Of a stretch of DNA of 7,065 nucleotides, positions 1 to 6,890 are shown piece by piece. Within the stretch, counting starts at the first letter, position 1. Each line of letters begins with the position of its first letter. The DNA is taken from positions 1 through 7,065 of the forward strand of contig CABUAQ010000094.1 in the NCBI GenBank assembly GCA_902489575.1. The letters are read 5' to 3'. The notes beneath the pieces were generated by a model. That model did not search any database, was not told the origin of the DNA, and saw nothing but the letters and a program-made list of their open reading frames with translations. This stretch comes from an uncultured bacterium. Lineage in GTDB: Bacteria; Cyanobacteriota; Vampirovibrionia; Gastranaerophilales; Gastranaerophilaceae. The translations under genes were made by a program, and so were the position numbers.

Positions 1-13
1 GTAAAAAATAATT

Positions 14-19
14 TATAAT
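14..19 (+). promoter_or_regulatory. Possible -10 box upstream of the first gene
   Basis: A perfect TATAAT lies about 87 nt before the first start codon. Its -35 partner would fall outside the window, so it cannot be tested. In DNA this AT-rich a chance match is likely. If real, transcription would begin near position 26 and give a leader of about 80 nt for the 106-819 gene and probably the permease behind it. Confidence 0.25.
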
Positions 20-94
20 ATTACTTCTTATTTAGAACAAATATTACCTGTTTGTGCTATTGTTTTATGTATATTAAACGGGTTTTGATATTAT

Positions 95-101
95 AGGGGA
101 A
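95..101 (+). promoter_or_regulatory. Shine-Dalgarno site of the membrane-anchored protein gene
   Basis: AGGGGAA sits 4 nt before the ATG at 106, a purine-rich match to the 16S anti-Shine-Dalgarno sequence at slightly short spacing. It supports ATG 106 as the start. It also contrasts with the permease and dnaE starts, which have no such site. Confidence 0.7.
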
Positions 102-105
102 CTTT

Positions 106-819
106 ATGATAAAAAAGAGATATATTTTCGGAGCATTACTTTTAATTATACTTGTATTATTTTTTGCAAGTATACTTGGCGGAATTGATAGAACAGAAGT
201 TGAAGTAAGAAATTCAATGATGCCTAGAATCGGGCAGAAGCTTTGGACATATAATATGAATAAACATCAATGGCGGGTATATGACAAAAGTGATGACGAA
301 GAATCTAAAGATGAAATAGTATTACAAGTTCAGTATATTGAATCAAATGGCGGTTATACTTCATACCGTTTGTTAACAGGAAATGCTCAGGTTCCCAAAG
401 AGGATGTATGGATTGGAGAAGCCTCTCAGGAATTTTTACGGGAGAAAAAGTTATATTCTTATTTCCCAAAGGAGTTTGAGTTTTATGAAGTGGTATTCAA
501 CGGTGTTAAGTTTGTACCCAGAAAATTATCACAAGATGAACTAAAAACCCTATTCAAGGGGTATCAAATTATTAGAGTTTCTGAGTTAAAAAAAGGCATA
601 AACGAATACAAATATTCAAAAACTAATGATAAATATGTTGTCCTGAACGATATAGGTGAAGATTTTTACAAATATTATGTGGTGCCAAATGATAGTAAAA
701 GGCTTAAAATAGAAGAGTTTTCTAACCAATTTAAAGTTTTGGATAGTGTGAATGTGAAACTGCAAAGGCTTGATGGTTGTTCTGCGTCATATCCTTGTTA
801 TGAAATAAATATTAAGTAG
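106..819 (+). CDS. Hypothetical membrane-anchored protein
   Basis: This 237-aa protein is not one I recognise. The N-terminus MIKKRY is followed by a single hydrophobic stretch at about residues 7-25, with no lipobox cysteine. This is the pattern of an uncleaved signal anchor or possibly a Sec signal peptide, so the remaining ~210 residues should lie outside the cytoplasm. The exported part is charged and tyrosine-rich, has an acidic patch at about 59-70, and looks mostly beta-strand and soluble. Two cysteines near the C-terminus (C225 and C231) could form a disulfide. The start is supported by AGGGGAA just upstream. The permease gene begins 35 nt downstream on the same strand with no terminator between, so the two are probably co-transcribed. 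A role in the envelope or in helping the permease is possible but cannot be shown. Confidence 0.8.
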   Translation: MIKKRYIFGALLLIILVLFFASILGGIDRTEVEVRNSMMPRIGQKLWTYNMNKHQWRVYDKSDDEESKDEIVLQVQYIESNGGYTSYRLLTGNAQVPKEDVWIGEASQEFLREKKLYSYFPKEFEFYEVVFNGVKFVPRKLSQDELKTLFKGYQIIRVSELKKGINEYKYSKTNDKYVVLNDIGEDFYKYYVVPNDSKRLKIEEFSNQFKVLDSVNVKLQRLDGCSASYPCYEINIK

Positions 820-854
820 TTTAGCTGTATTTGTGTTATTGTTATAACAGAAAT

Positions 855-2165
855 ATGTTAACACTGATTGCAAACCCGATAGTTATATCTGTAGTTTTAC
901 TTTGCGTATTATGTTTATGCAGGGTAAATGTGCTGCTGGCGTTGATTGTCTCAGCGGTTGCGGGCGGTCTTGCAGGACATATGAATTTGTCTGAAGTTAT
1001 GGATATTTTTATTCATGGCATGGGGGGAAATTCAGAAACTGCTCTTAGTTATATTCTGTTGGGTGCGTTCGCCGCATCTATGACACACACGGGTCTTGCT
1101 CCGGTATTGGCAGGGAAGATAGCTAATGCAATTCAGTCAAAAAAATTTTTATTGATCTTTATATTAACCGGGATCGCAGTTTTATCTCAGAATTTAATTC
1201 CTGTTCATATTGCCTTTATTCCGATTCTTGTTCCTCCGCTTCTTGGAATAATGAATAAATTAAAAATTGACAGACGTGCTGTAGCTTGCGGCTTGGCATT
1301 CGGGCTGAAAGCGCCTTATATTGTTATTCCAGCAGGTTTTGGGTTGATTTTTCAGGGCTTGATTGCTGAAAACCTTATGCAAAACGGGGTTGATATTGTA
1401 AAAAATGATATCTGGAAATATAATTGGCTTTTGGGTGTCGGCTTGCTCGTTGGTTTTTTTGTTGCGATTTTTATATCATATCGTAAACCAAGAGTGTATC
1501 AGAATCTGGAAATTAAACTGACAGAAGAAAATGATAGCTTACACCTGACAAAAAATCATTATATTACATTGGCTGCAGCTGTTTTAACTCTTTTGGTGCA
1601 ACTGTGGACAAACTCGCTGCCGTTGGGTGCATTGGTCGGGTTGGCTGTGATATTCGGTTTGAAGGCGATTGATCATGATAAGATGGATAAACTTATAAAT
1701 GAAGGGGTAGGGCTTATGGGGTATGTTGCATTTGTAATGCTGGTAGCTGCAGGTTTTGCAAGTGTAATGAAAGCAACAGGCGGTATTGATTCGCTTGTTA
1801 ATGCTATTACTCCTTACATGATGTCAAACAAGCTTATAGCGACAGTTTTAATGCTTTTTGTCGGGTTGTTTATCACGATGGGGATTGGGACTTCTTTCGG
1901 GACTATTCCTATTCTTGCGGTTTTATACGTTCCTATATGCTTGAAATTAGGGTTTAGTATTCCTTCAATAATAATTGTATTGTCAGCTGCAGCTGCATTG
2001 GGAGATGCAGGTTCCCCTGCTTCTGATACTACGTTGGGTCCTACTGCAGGGTTAGATGCTGATGGCCAGCATAACCATATTTGGGATACATGTGTTCCGA
2101 CATTTTTGCATTACAATATTGCACTGATTGTTGTTGCATTGTTGTCGGTTATTATCTTTGGCTAA
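855..2165 (+). CDS. YuiF/NhaC-type Na+/H+ antiporter family permease
   Basis: This 436-aa integral membrane protein is predicted to exchange a small solute with Na+ or H+ across the inner membrane. It matches the 'Na+/H+ antiporter family' related to NhaC and Bacillus YuiF, whose members run about 430-445 aa; YuiF has been proposed to be a histidine permease. Family-like segments are GAFAASMTHTGLA (70-82), QNLIPVHIAFIPILVPPLL (112-130), GLKAPYIVIPAGFGLIF (150-166) and the C-terminal GDAGSPASDTTLGPT (383-397), followed by DADGQHNHIWDTCVPTF (401-417). I count roughly 11-13 hydrophobic spans, with a charged cytoplasmic-type loop at about 209-235. ATG 855 is preferred over an in-frame TTG at 831, because the extra residues (CYCYNRN) do not fit the family and the ATG-start protein begins directly with its first membrane span. 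Neither start has a good Shine-Dalgarno site. Substrate and ion are unproven; the family assignment is firm. Confidence 0.88.
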   Translation: MLTLIANPIVISVVLLCVLCLCRVNVLLALIVSAVAGGLAGHMNLSEVMDIFIHGMGGNSETALSYILLGAFAASMTHTGLAPVLAGKIANAIQSKKFLLIFILTGIAVLSQNLIPVHIAFIPILVPPLLGIMNKLKIDRRAVACGLAFGLKAPYIVIPAGFGLIFQGLIAENLMQNGVDIVKNDIWKYNWLLGVGLLVGFFVAIFISYRKPRVYQNLEIKLTEENDSLHLTKNHYITLAAAVLTLLVQLWTNSLPLGALVGLAVIFGLKAIDHDKMDKLINEGVGLMGYVAFVMLVAAGFASVMKATGGIDSLVNAITPYMMSNKLIATVLMLFVGLFITMGIGTSFGTIPILAVLYVPICLKLGFSIPSIIIVLSAAAALGDAGSPASDTTLGPTAGLDADGQHNHIWDTCVPTFLHYNIALIVVALLSVIIFG

Positions 2166-2200
2166 TTAAATTTTTAGTGTTCAGAATTTTTGAGATCGGC

Positions 2201-2332
2201 ATGGTGAAGATTTGGTTTGAGAAAATTTGTAAATTTGAAACGGGTAATGATTTTCCGGTTCTTGATACTTTAGTGTTAATTGTGTGGGATACTATATTAA
2301 AGTTGATTGATGTTTATGGGCTTTATTTGTAA
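2201..2332 (+). CDS. Possible 43-aa small ORF, doubtful
   Basis: ATG 2201 opens a 43-codon frame ending in TAA, encoding a hydrophobic, W-containing peptide starting MVKIWFEKICKF and ending LIDVYGLYL. The upstream sequence TGAGATCGGC gives at most a partial Shine-Dalgarno match. Codons look similar to those of the neighbouring genes (GAT, GTT, AAA, TTA), which is weak support. The frame stays open upstream into the permease gene, where it is only an out-of-frame shadow. It could be a real small membrane-associated protein, a decayed gene or chance. No function can be assigned. Confidence 0.2.
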   Translation: MVKIWFEKICKFETGNDFPVLDTLVLIVWDTILKLIDVYGLYL

Positions 2333-2352
2333 TATTAAGTAATATGCGGCTT

Positions 2353-2370
2353 AATTAATAATTATTAATT
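2353..2370. repeat. 18-bp perfect AT-only palindrome
   Basis: AATTAATAATTATTAATT equals its own reverse complement over all 18 bases. As RNA it could fold only into a weak 7-bp A-U hairpin with a 4-nt loop, too unstable for a normal intrinsic terminator, although a T-rich stretch follows. As DNA it could be an operator for dnaE about 50 bp upstream of its start, or simply a consequence of the AT-rich composition. Confidence 0.5.
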
Positions 2371-2420
2371 TCTTGTATTTTTATCTTTATCATGTTTTTT
2401 GTTCTTGCTAGACTTTTGTT

Positions 2421-5400
2421 ATGACAGACATTGCACAAAAATATGTACCGCTTCATTTGCACACAGAATATTCTTTACTCGACGGAGCCATTAGAATCAA
2501 GGATCTGATTGAGTTTTGTAAGGAGAATAATTTTCCTGCGGTTGCGGTTACTGATCACGGAGTTATGTACGGCGATATGGAATTGTATGAGCTTGCCAGA
2601 GATTCCGGGGTTAAGCCTATTATGGGCAGTGAGTTTTATGTGCACGATGGTGATATTACAGAACATGATAAGAATAACAATCCTTGTTATCATTTGATTT
2701 TGCTGGCAAAAGATAATAAGGGCTATGCTAATATAATAAAACTTACATCAGTTGCCTGGTGTAAGGGGCGTTATATGAAACCGAGAATTAACTGGGAACT
2801 TCTTGAACAGCATCATGAAGGGTTAATATGTTGTTCTGCTTGTTTAGGCGGTGAGGTTTTACAGGCACTTCTAAAAAATGATTACGAGGGTGCGAAGGCT
2901 GTTGCTAAAAGATATAAAGATTTGTTCGGTGATGATTATTATATTGAACTTCAGGATCATAATCTTGAAGAGCAAAAACGTACAAATCCTGACTTGATAA
3001 AAATAGCAAAAGAACTTGATATAAAAATGGTTATAACCAATGATTCGCACTATCTGCGTCTTGAAGATGCTGATATGCATGATACTCTTCTTTGCATGCA
3101 GACAAACAGTGACAAAGATGACCCAAATCGTTTTCATTTTCCGAATAATGAATTTTATGTGAAGACTCCATCACAATTAAGAGATGCTTTTAAATGGATG
3201 GAACCTGACATGTTTGATGAGTGTATCAAAAATACGGTTGAAGTTGCTGAAAAATGTCATGTTATGCTTGAACTTGGCAAAAGCCCGTTACCTGATTATA
3301 AAGTTCCTCCGGGGTATACAATTGAAACTTATCTTGAATATCTTGTACACTGTGGTTTAAAAAAACGTTACGGTGAAGTTTCAAAAGAGATTAAGGACAG
3401 GGTTCAGTATGAACTTGGTGTAATTGAGCAGATGGGATTTGCTGCATATTTTTTGATAACCTGGGATTTTATAAATTTTGCAAAAACAAATGGAATCCCG
3501 GTAGGTCCCGGAAGAGGGTCGGCTGCAGGTTCTGTTGTTGCTTATGCCCTTGAAATTACAGACCTTGACCCTATAGAACACAAACTTTTGTTTGAACGGT
3601 TTTTGAATCCTGAACGTTTTACAATGCCCGATGTTGATATAGATTTCTGTATTGAACGCCGTGGTGAGGTTATTGACTACGTATCTAAAAAATACGGAGA
3701 AGACAGAGTTTGCCAAATTATTACTTTCGGTACTTATGCAGCTAAAGCTGCATTTAAAGGTGTTGCACGAATTCTAAAAGTACCGTTTTCCGAGAGTAAC
3801 AGGCTCGCAGGTCTAATTGAACCTGCTATTGAATATGCTATGAGCATCAATGATAAAGCCAAAACCCTTAAAAAAGCAATGGAATATGAAGGTTCTGAAT
3901 TGAGAGCGCTTTATGACAAAGATGAGCAAATTGTGATTGATCCTACAGAAGGTAAAACTGTAGGTATGAAAAAACTTATTGATCTTGCAGTAGGTATCGA
4001 AGGTTTAAAAAATAATACCGGTACCCATGCCGCAGGGGTTATTATTGCTCCGAAACCTTTAGATGAAATTCTTCCTGTTCAGCCATCAAAGGATGGAATT
4101 ATTCAAACCGGCTATCCTCCTCATGCTGTTACTGAAGTTTTAAGTCTTTTAAAAATGGATTTTTTAGGCTTACGAAACCTTACTACTATTTATAAGACGG
4201 TTGATATGGTTAAAAAGCGTCAGGGGATTGACATTGATATTAATAATATTCCGTTGGATGACAAACCTACGTATGATATGCTTATGAACGGTGATACCGA
4301 TGGTGTATTTCAATTGGAATCTCAAGGGATGAAAAACCTTGTAAAACGTCTAAGACCGGATGTTTTTGAAGATTTAGGCGCGCTGGTTGCACTTTTCCGT
4401 CCTGGACCTTTGGATTCGGGGATGGTTGACGACTTTGTTGAACGTAAACATGGTCGTCAGGAAATTTCTTACGCTCATCCTCTGCTAGAACCTGTTCTTA
4501 AAGATACTTACGGTACAATTGTGTATCAGGAGCAAATTATGCAGGTATTCCAGTTACTTGCAGATTATACGTTAGGTCAAGCTGATATGGTTCGACGTAT
4601 GATGGGTAAGAAGAAAGTCGATGAAATGGAAAAACAAAAAGGTCTTTTCATTGAACGTTCTGCAAAACATGGTATGACACCAAAAGGTGCAGAGACATTG
4701 TTTAACCAAATTTTAAGTTTTGCGTCATACTGTTTTAACAGGTCTCATTCTGCGGCATATGCGTTTGTTGCATATCAAACGGCGTATTTGAAATGTCATT
4801 ATCCGGTTGAATATTTGTCAGCTTTATTATCAAGTGTCTCAGGCGATCAGGAAAAAACTCAATTGTATATTGAAGAAGCGTTGAAAAAAGGAATAAAAGT
4901 TCTTCCGCCTGATATTAACCATTCGCTTGCTACATTTACTCCTGACGGAAATGATATTAGGTTTGGTCTTGCTTCTATTAAACAGGTAGGAGAAGGTGTA
5001 ATTGAAGATATCATAAAAGAACGTGAAGAAAATGGGGAATTTAAGTCCATATATGATTATATTAAGCGGGTTGATACTAAATGTACAAACAAGAGAACTC
5101 TTGAAGGTTTAATAAAAGCCGGAGCGTTTGCAAATATTGAGAAAAGCCGTAAACAATTAATGGATAATCTGGAATATATTACAGCTACTGCCTCAAAAGA
5201 AGCAAAAGAAAAAGAATCAGGTCAGGGAAGTTTATTTGATATGCTTGGAGATACTTCATCTATTGACAGTGCTAAATTCTCGTTGTCAGGCTCTGATGAA
5301 GAATATGATGCAAGACAAATTCAGATTTTTGAAAAAGAATTCCTAGGATTTTACGTAACAAGCCATCCGCTTTCAACAATAAGGGATAAATTACCATTTT

Positions 5401-5966
5401 TGATGACACATAAAATCTCTCAAATTCCGGATGTTCCGAATGAGAAAGTTGTTACAATATGCGGGCTTGTTACCGCAACGAAACAAATTCCGACAAAAAA
5501 TGATCCGTCAAAGTTTGCACGTTTTGTGACAGTTGAGGATTTAACAGGTAAGATTGATACTCTTGCATTTAATTCAAAAATTGCAGAATACAATGATTTT
5601 TTGCAAAATGAGCAGCGGGTCATTGTATCAGGAAAGGTAAGCCGCCGCGGGGATGATGATCCGTCAATAATCCTTATAGATACTGTAAAACCCGTGGATA
5701 ATTCAAATATTTTGACTCTTGAATTGAAGAAGGAAATGAAATATGAAGAGTTATTTTTACTTAAAGGGATTTTATGCAAACATAACGGTTCTGACCCTGT
5801 AATGCTTAAATTAAAAGACTTGACGGGCGATATTAAAATTTTGGCATCATCTATGTTTTGGGTGAATTCATCAAATGATCTGGTAAATTCAATCAAAAAA
5901 GGTTTTGGTGATAAAATTGATATTTCAATAAAATCAATGGATACGGACTTAAAAGAAGCAGTTTAA
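2421..5966 (+). CDS. dnaE: DNA polymerase III alpha subunit (replicative polymerase)
   Basis: This complete 1181-aa C-family polymerase is the catalytic subunit of the replicative holoenzyme in the cytoplasm. An N-terminal PHP domain (about 9-215) keeps the likely metal ligands H12, H14, D21, H46, E71, H91, C141, D208 and H210. The polymerase core carries GPGRGSAAGS (362-371), the PDVDIDF catalytic-aspartate motif (403-409), the third catalytic aspartate in KMDFLGLR (D580), the fingers motif LFRPGPLDSGM (658-668) and YCFNRSHSAAYAF (770-782). Helix-hairpin-helix-like sequence follows at about 820-905. QGSLFD (935-940) looks like the clamp-binding motif, and an OB-fold domain spans about 1008-1092, ahead of a C-terminal domain. 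Length is normal for DnaE and no intein is present. ATG 2421 is the first possible start, because an in-frame TAG lies at 2409-2411. No Shine-Dalgarno site is visible; the leader is T-rich. The 3' end is shared with the terminator hairpin. Confidence 0.98.
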   Translation: MTDIAQKYVPLHLHTEYSLLDGAIRIKDLIEFCKENNFPAVAVTDHGVMYGDMELYELARDSGVKPIMGSEFYVHDGDITEHDKNNNPCYHLILLAKDNKGYANIIKLTSVAWCKGRYMKPRINWELLEQHHEGLICCSACLGGEVLQALLKNDYEGAKAVAKRYKDLFGDDYYIELQDHNLEEQKRTNPDLIKIAKELDIKMVITNDSHYLRLEDADMHDTLLCMQTNSDKDDPNRFHFPNNEFYVKTPSQLRDAFKWMEPDMFDECIKNTVEVAEKCHVMLELGKSPLPDYKVPPGYTIETYLEYLVHCGLKKRYGEVSKEIKDRVQYELGVIEQMGFAAYFLITWDFINFAKTNGIPVGPGRGSAAGSVVAYALEITDLDPIEHKLLFERFLNPERFTMPDVDIDFCIERRGEVIDYVSKKYGEDRVCQIITFGTYAAKAAFKGVARILKVPFSESNRLAGLIEPAIEYAMSINDKAKTLKKAMEYEGSELRALYDKDEQIVIDPTEGKTVGMKKLIDLAVGIEGLKNNTGTHAAGVIIAPKPLDEILPVQPSKDGIIQTGYPPHAVTEVLSLLKMDFLGLRNLTTIYKTVDMVKKRQGIDIDINNIPLDDKPTYDMLMNGDTDGVFQLESQGMKNLVKRLRPDVFEDLGALVALFRPGPLDSGMVDDFVERKHGRQEISYAHPLLEPVLKDTYGTIVYQEQIMQVFQLLADYTLGQADMVRRMMGKKKVDEMEKQKGLFIERSAKHGMTPKGAETLFNQILSFASYCFNRSHSAAYAFVAYQTAYLKCHYPVEYLSALLSSVSGDQEKTQLYIEEALKKGIKVLPPDINHSLATFTPDGNDIRFGLASIKQVGEGVIEDIIKEREENGEFKSIYDYIKRVDTKCTNKRTLEGLIKAGAFANIEKSRKQLMDNLEYITATASKEAKEKESGQGSLFDMLGDTSSIDSAKFSLSGSDEEYDARQIQIFEKEFLGFYVTSHPLSTIRDKLPFLMTHKISQIPDVPNEKVVTICGLVTATKQIPTKNDPSKFARFVTVEDLTGKIDTLAFNSKIAEYNDFLQNEQRVIVSGKVSRRGDDDPSIILIDTVKPVDNSNILTLELKKEMKYEELFLLKGILCKHNGSDPVMLKLKDLTGDIKILASSMFWVNSSNDLVNSIKKGFGDKIDISIKSMDTDLKEAV

Positions 5967-5984
5967 TAGTAAACTGCTTCTTTT
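5951..5984. terminator. Bidirectional intrinsic terminator overlapping the dnaE stop
   Basis: AAAAGAAGCAGTTTA (5951-5965) pairs perfectly with TAAACTGCTTCTTTT (5970-5984), a 15-bp stem with a 4-nt ATAG loop. The T-run continues into TTTTAATTTTTAG on the plus strand. The left arm begins with AAAA, so the minus-strand transcript also ends its stem in UUUU. It can therefore terminate both dnaE and the convergent gene ending at 6008. The arm contains the last four dnaE sense codons (K-E-A-V) and the first two bases of the stop codon. Confidence 0.9.
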
Positions 5985-6007
5985 AATTTTTAGTTTTGAT
6001 AAATATT

Positions 6008-6838
6008 TTAGTCTAAATTGATATTTTTTGTTAAGAATCCTGAAATATCTACATTTTTACCTTGAGCTTCCGCATTTTTCAAAAGATTAGGCAAATGTTT
6101 TATATTACTTTTTATGGTTGCGGTATCACCAAGCCTTATGTCATCAAGATTGCAAGAAGGTGTTGTTTTCTTGCAGAATTTTTCAATTGAGTCAATTATA
6201 CTTTTAAGCATTTTAAGGTTTTCAGGCTTAGAGTCTAAGGAGCACAGGTGCATGATAAAATTGAAAAATTCATTATTTTTAGAATAGTCCATTGTGTAAC
6301 CTCCGGATAATGTATCTTTCGCAATACCCGGGACCATTTTTTCCACTGCTTTTATTTGTTCTGTGGCTGCGCTTGCCTTTTCAAGATCGTAACCAAAGAA
6401 CTTAGTTAGGAAATATTTTGAGTTAATTGTATCAGAATTGTTAATTACTGTTTGAGTCAGATCAAGAGCTGCAGGATTTTGTTTACTAACTTTTGGGAGC
6501 ATGTTCAAAATGACTCCCAAATTAGTCTTTCCGGAGATTTTGGATTCTTGTTTAAGATTTATATTGGTATGTAACATTTCTTGTATGTTTGATAAATCGA
6601 TTATATCTTGAGCTAAACCAAGGTGTTGCGGATTCATGTCTTTAATTTGTTTTGTGAATTCTGCAATTTCAGGATTTTCTTTTGCATATGCATTTATTGA
6701 TGCCATCAGTTCTTCTGTGGTATTCGTTCTTGGAGTACGTTTTACTGCTCCAATTGGTGAAAAACCACCTGTGAAACGGTTTGGAAGTTTTGCAGCTTCA
6801 TCCGCAATATGTGTGCTAACTTTTGACAATAATGACAT
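6008..6838 (-). CDS. Hypothetical helical-repeat protein
   Basis: I do not recognise this 276-aa protein. It is predicted to be almost wholly alpha-helical and soluble, with no signal peptide or membrane span. A motif of the form N/K-P-x-x-L-x-L/M-x-x-x-I/V-I-D/N recurs at residues 69-81 (NPQHLGLAQDIID), 121-133 (NPAALDLTQTVIN) and 204-216 (KPENLKMLKSIID). A weaker copy begins at N55 (NPEIAEFTKQIKD). Spacing between the three good copies is 52 and 83 residues, suggesting diverged helical repeats used for protein binding. Residues 17-40 are proline-, glycine- and basic-rich and may be disordered. ATG 6838 is chosen over a TTG at 6895 because AAAGGA lies 10 nt upstream and the TATAAT at 6861-6866 would lie inside the longer version. 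The gene converges with dnaE, shares its terminator, and is divergent from the tRNA gene. No function can be inferred. Confidence 0.8.
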   Translation of the reverse strand: MSLLSKVSTHIADEAAKLPNRFTGGFSPIGAVKRTPRTNTTEELMASINAYAKENPEIAEFTKQIKDMNPQHLGLAQDIIDLSNIQEMLHTNINLKQESKISGKTNLGVILNMLPKVSKQNPAALDLTQTVINNSDTINSKYFLTKFFGYDLEKASAATEQIKAVEKMVPGIAKDTLSGGYTMDYSKNNEFFNFIMHLCSLDSKPENLKMLKSIIDSIEKFCKKTTPSCNLDDIRLGDTATIKSNIKHLPNLLKNAEAQGKNVDISGFLTKNINLD

Positions 6839-6848
6839 TTTAAAATAA

Positions 6849-6854
6849 TCCTTT
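6849..6854 (-). promoter_or_regulatory. Shine-Dalgarno site of the helical-repeat protein gene
   Basis: On the minus strand AAAGGA lies 10 nt before ATG 6838, within normal spacing. It is the main reason for choosing this start over the upstream in-frame TTG. Confidence 0.65.
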
Positions 6855-6860
6855 CTGTAT

Positions 6861-6866
6861 ATTATA
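6861..6866 (-). promoter_or_regulatory. -10 box of the helical-repeat protein gene
   Basis: The minus strand reads a perfect TATAAT here, 22 nt before the start codon. The -35 region (about 6883-6889) has only a poor match, CTGTAA, and lies in an inverted repeat, as expected for a regulated promoter. A start 7 nt downstream would fall near 6854, giving a leader of only ~16 nt that begins at the Shine-Dalgarno site. This is tight, so a further upstream promoter remains possible. Confidence 0.5.
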
Positions 6867-6872
6867 CTTTTT

Positions 6873-6888
6873 CTGTAAAACGTTACAG
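6873..6888. promoter_or_regulatory. Operator-like dyad CTGTAA-N4-TTACAG
   Basis: CTGTAA (6873-6878) and TTACAG (6883-6888) are perfect inverted 6-bp arms separated by AACG. The dyad covers the expected -35 region and part of the spacer of the minus-strand TATAAT promoter. A dimeric regulator bound here would be placed to block or help RNA polymerase. The regulator is unknown. Confidence 0.45.
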
Positions 6889-6890
6889 GA

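Larger units (their letters stand above)
2166..2420. other. Intergenic region between permease gene and dnaE
   Basis: These 255 nt hold no confident gene. Contents are an in-frame 43-codon ORF (2201-2332), the AT palindrome at 2353-2370 and a T-rich stretch before dnaE. No GC-rich hairpin with a T-run follows the permease gene, so read-through into dnaE is possible. I found no convincing -35/-10 pair; TATCAT at 2388-2393 is the best -10-like hexamer but lacks a -35 partner. Confidence 0.6.

Noticed and set aside
20..88. Hydrophobic reading (ITSYLEQILPVCAIVLCILNGF) ending in TGA at 86-88, as the tail of an upstream gene
   Set aside because: The frame is closed by TAA at positions 2-4 and has no start codon, so it cannot be the end of a gene entering from the left unless a frameshift is present.
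840..849. 10-bp palindrome TGTTATAACA just before the permease start
   Set aside because: It is short and AT-rich, with no second site or promoter nearby; expected by chance in this composition.
831..854. TTG 831 as an earlier permease start
   Set aside because: It adds CYCYNRN, which does not fit the family, and has no Shine-Dalgarno site. ATG 855 places the first membrane span at the N-terminus.
2081..2332. 83-codon plus-strand frame overlapping the end of the permease gene
   Set aside because: Its first third is an out-of-frame reading of the well-supported permease C-terminus (the DTCVPTF region). Only the part from ATG 2201 is worth keeping, as a doubtful small ORF.
2475..5896. Several minus-strand and one plus-strand frames of 62-158 codons inside dnaE
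   Set aside because: They lie wholly within a strongly supported polymerase gene, are antisense or out-of-frame shadows, and show no recognisable domain or ribosome binding site.
6636..6848. 70-codon plus-strand frame opposite the N-terminus of the helical-repeat gene
   Set aside because: It is antisense to a gene with a promoter and Shine-Dalgarno site, and looks like an ordinary shadow.
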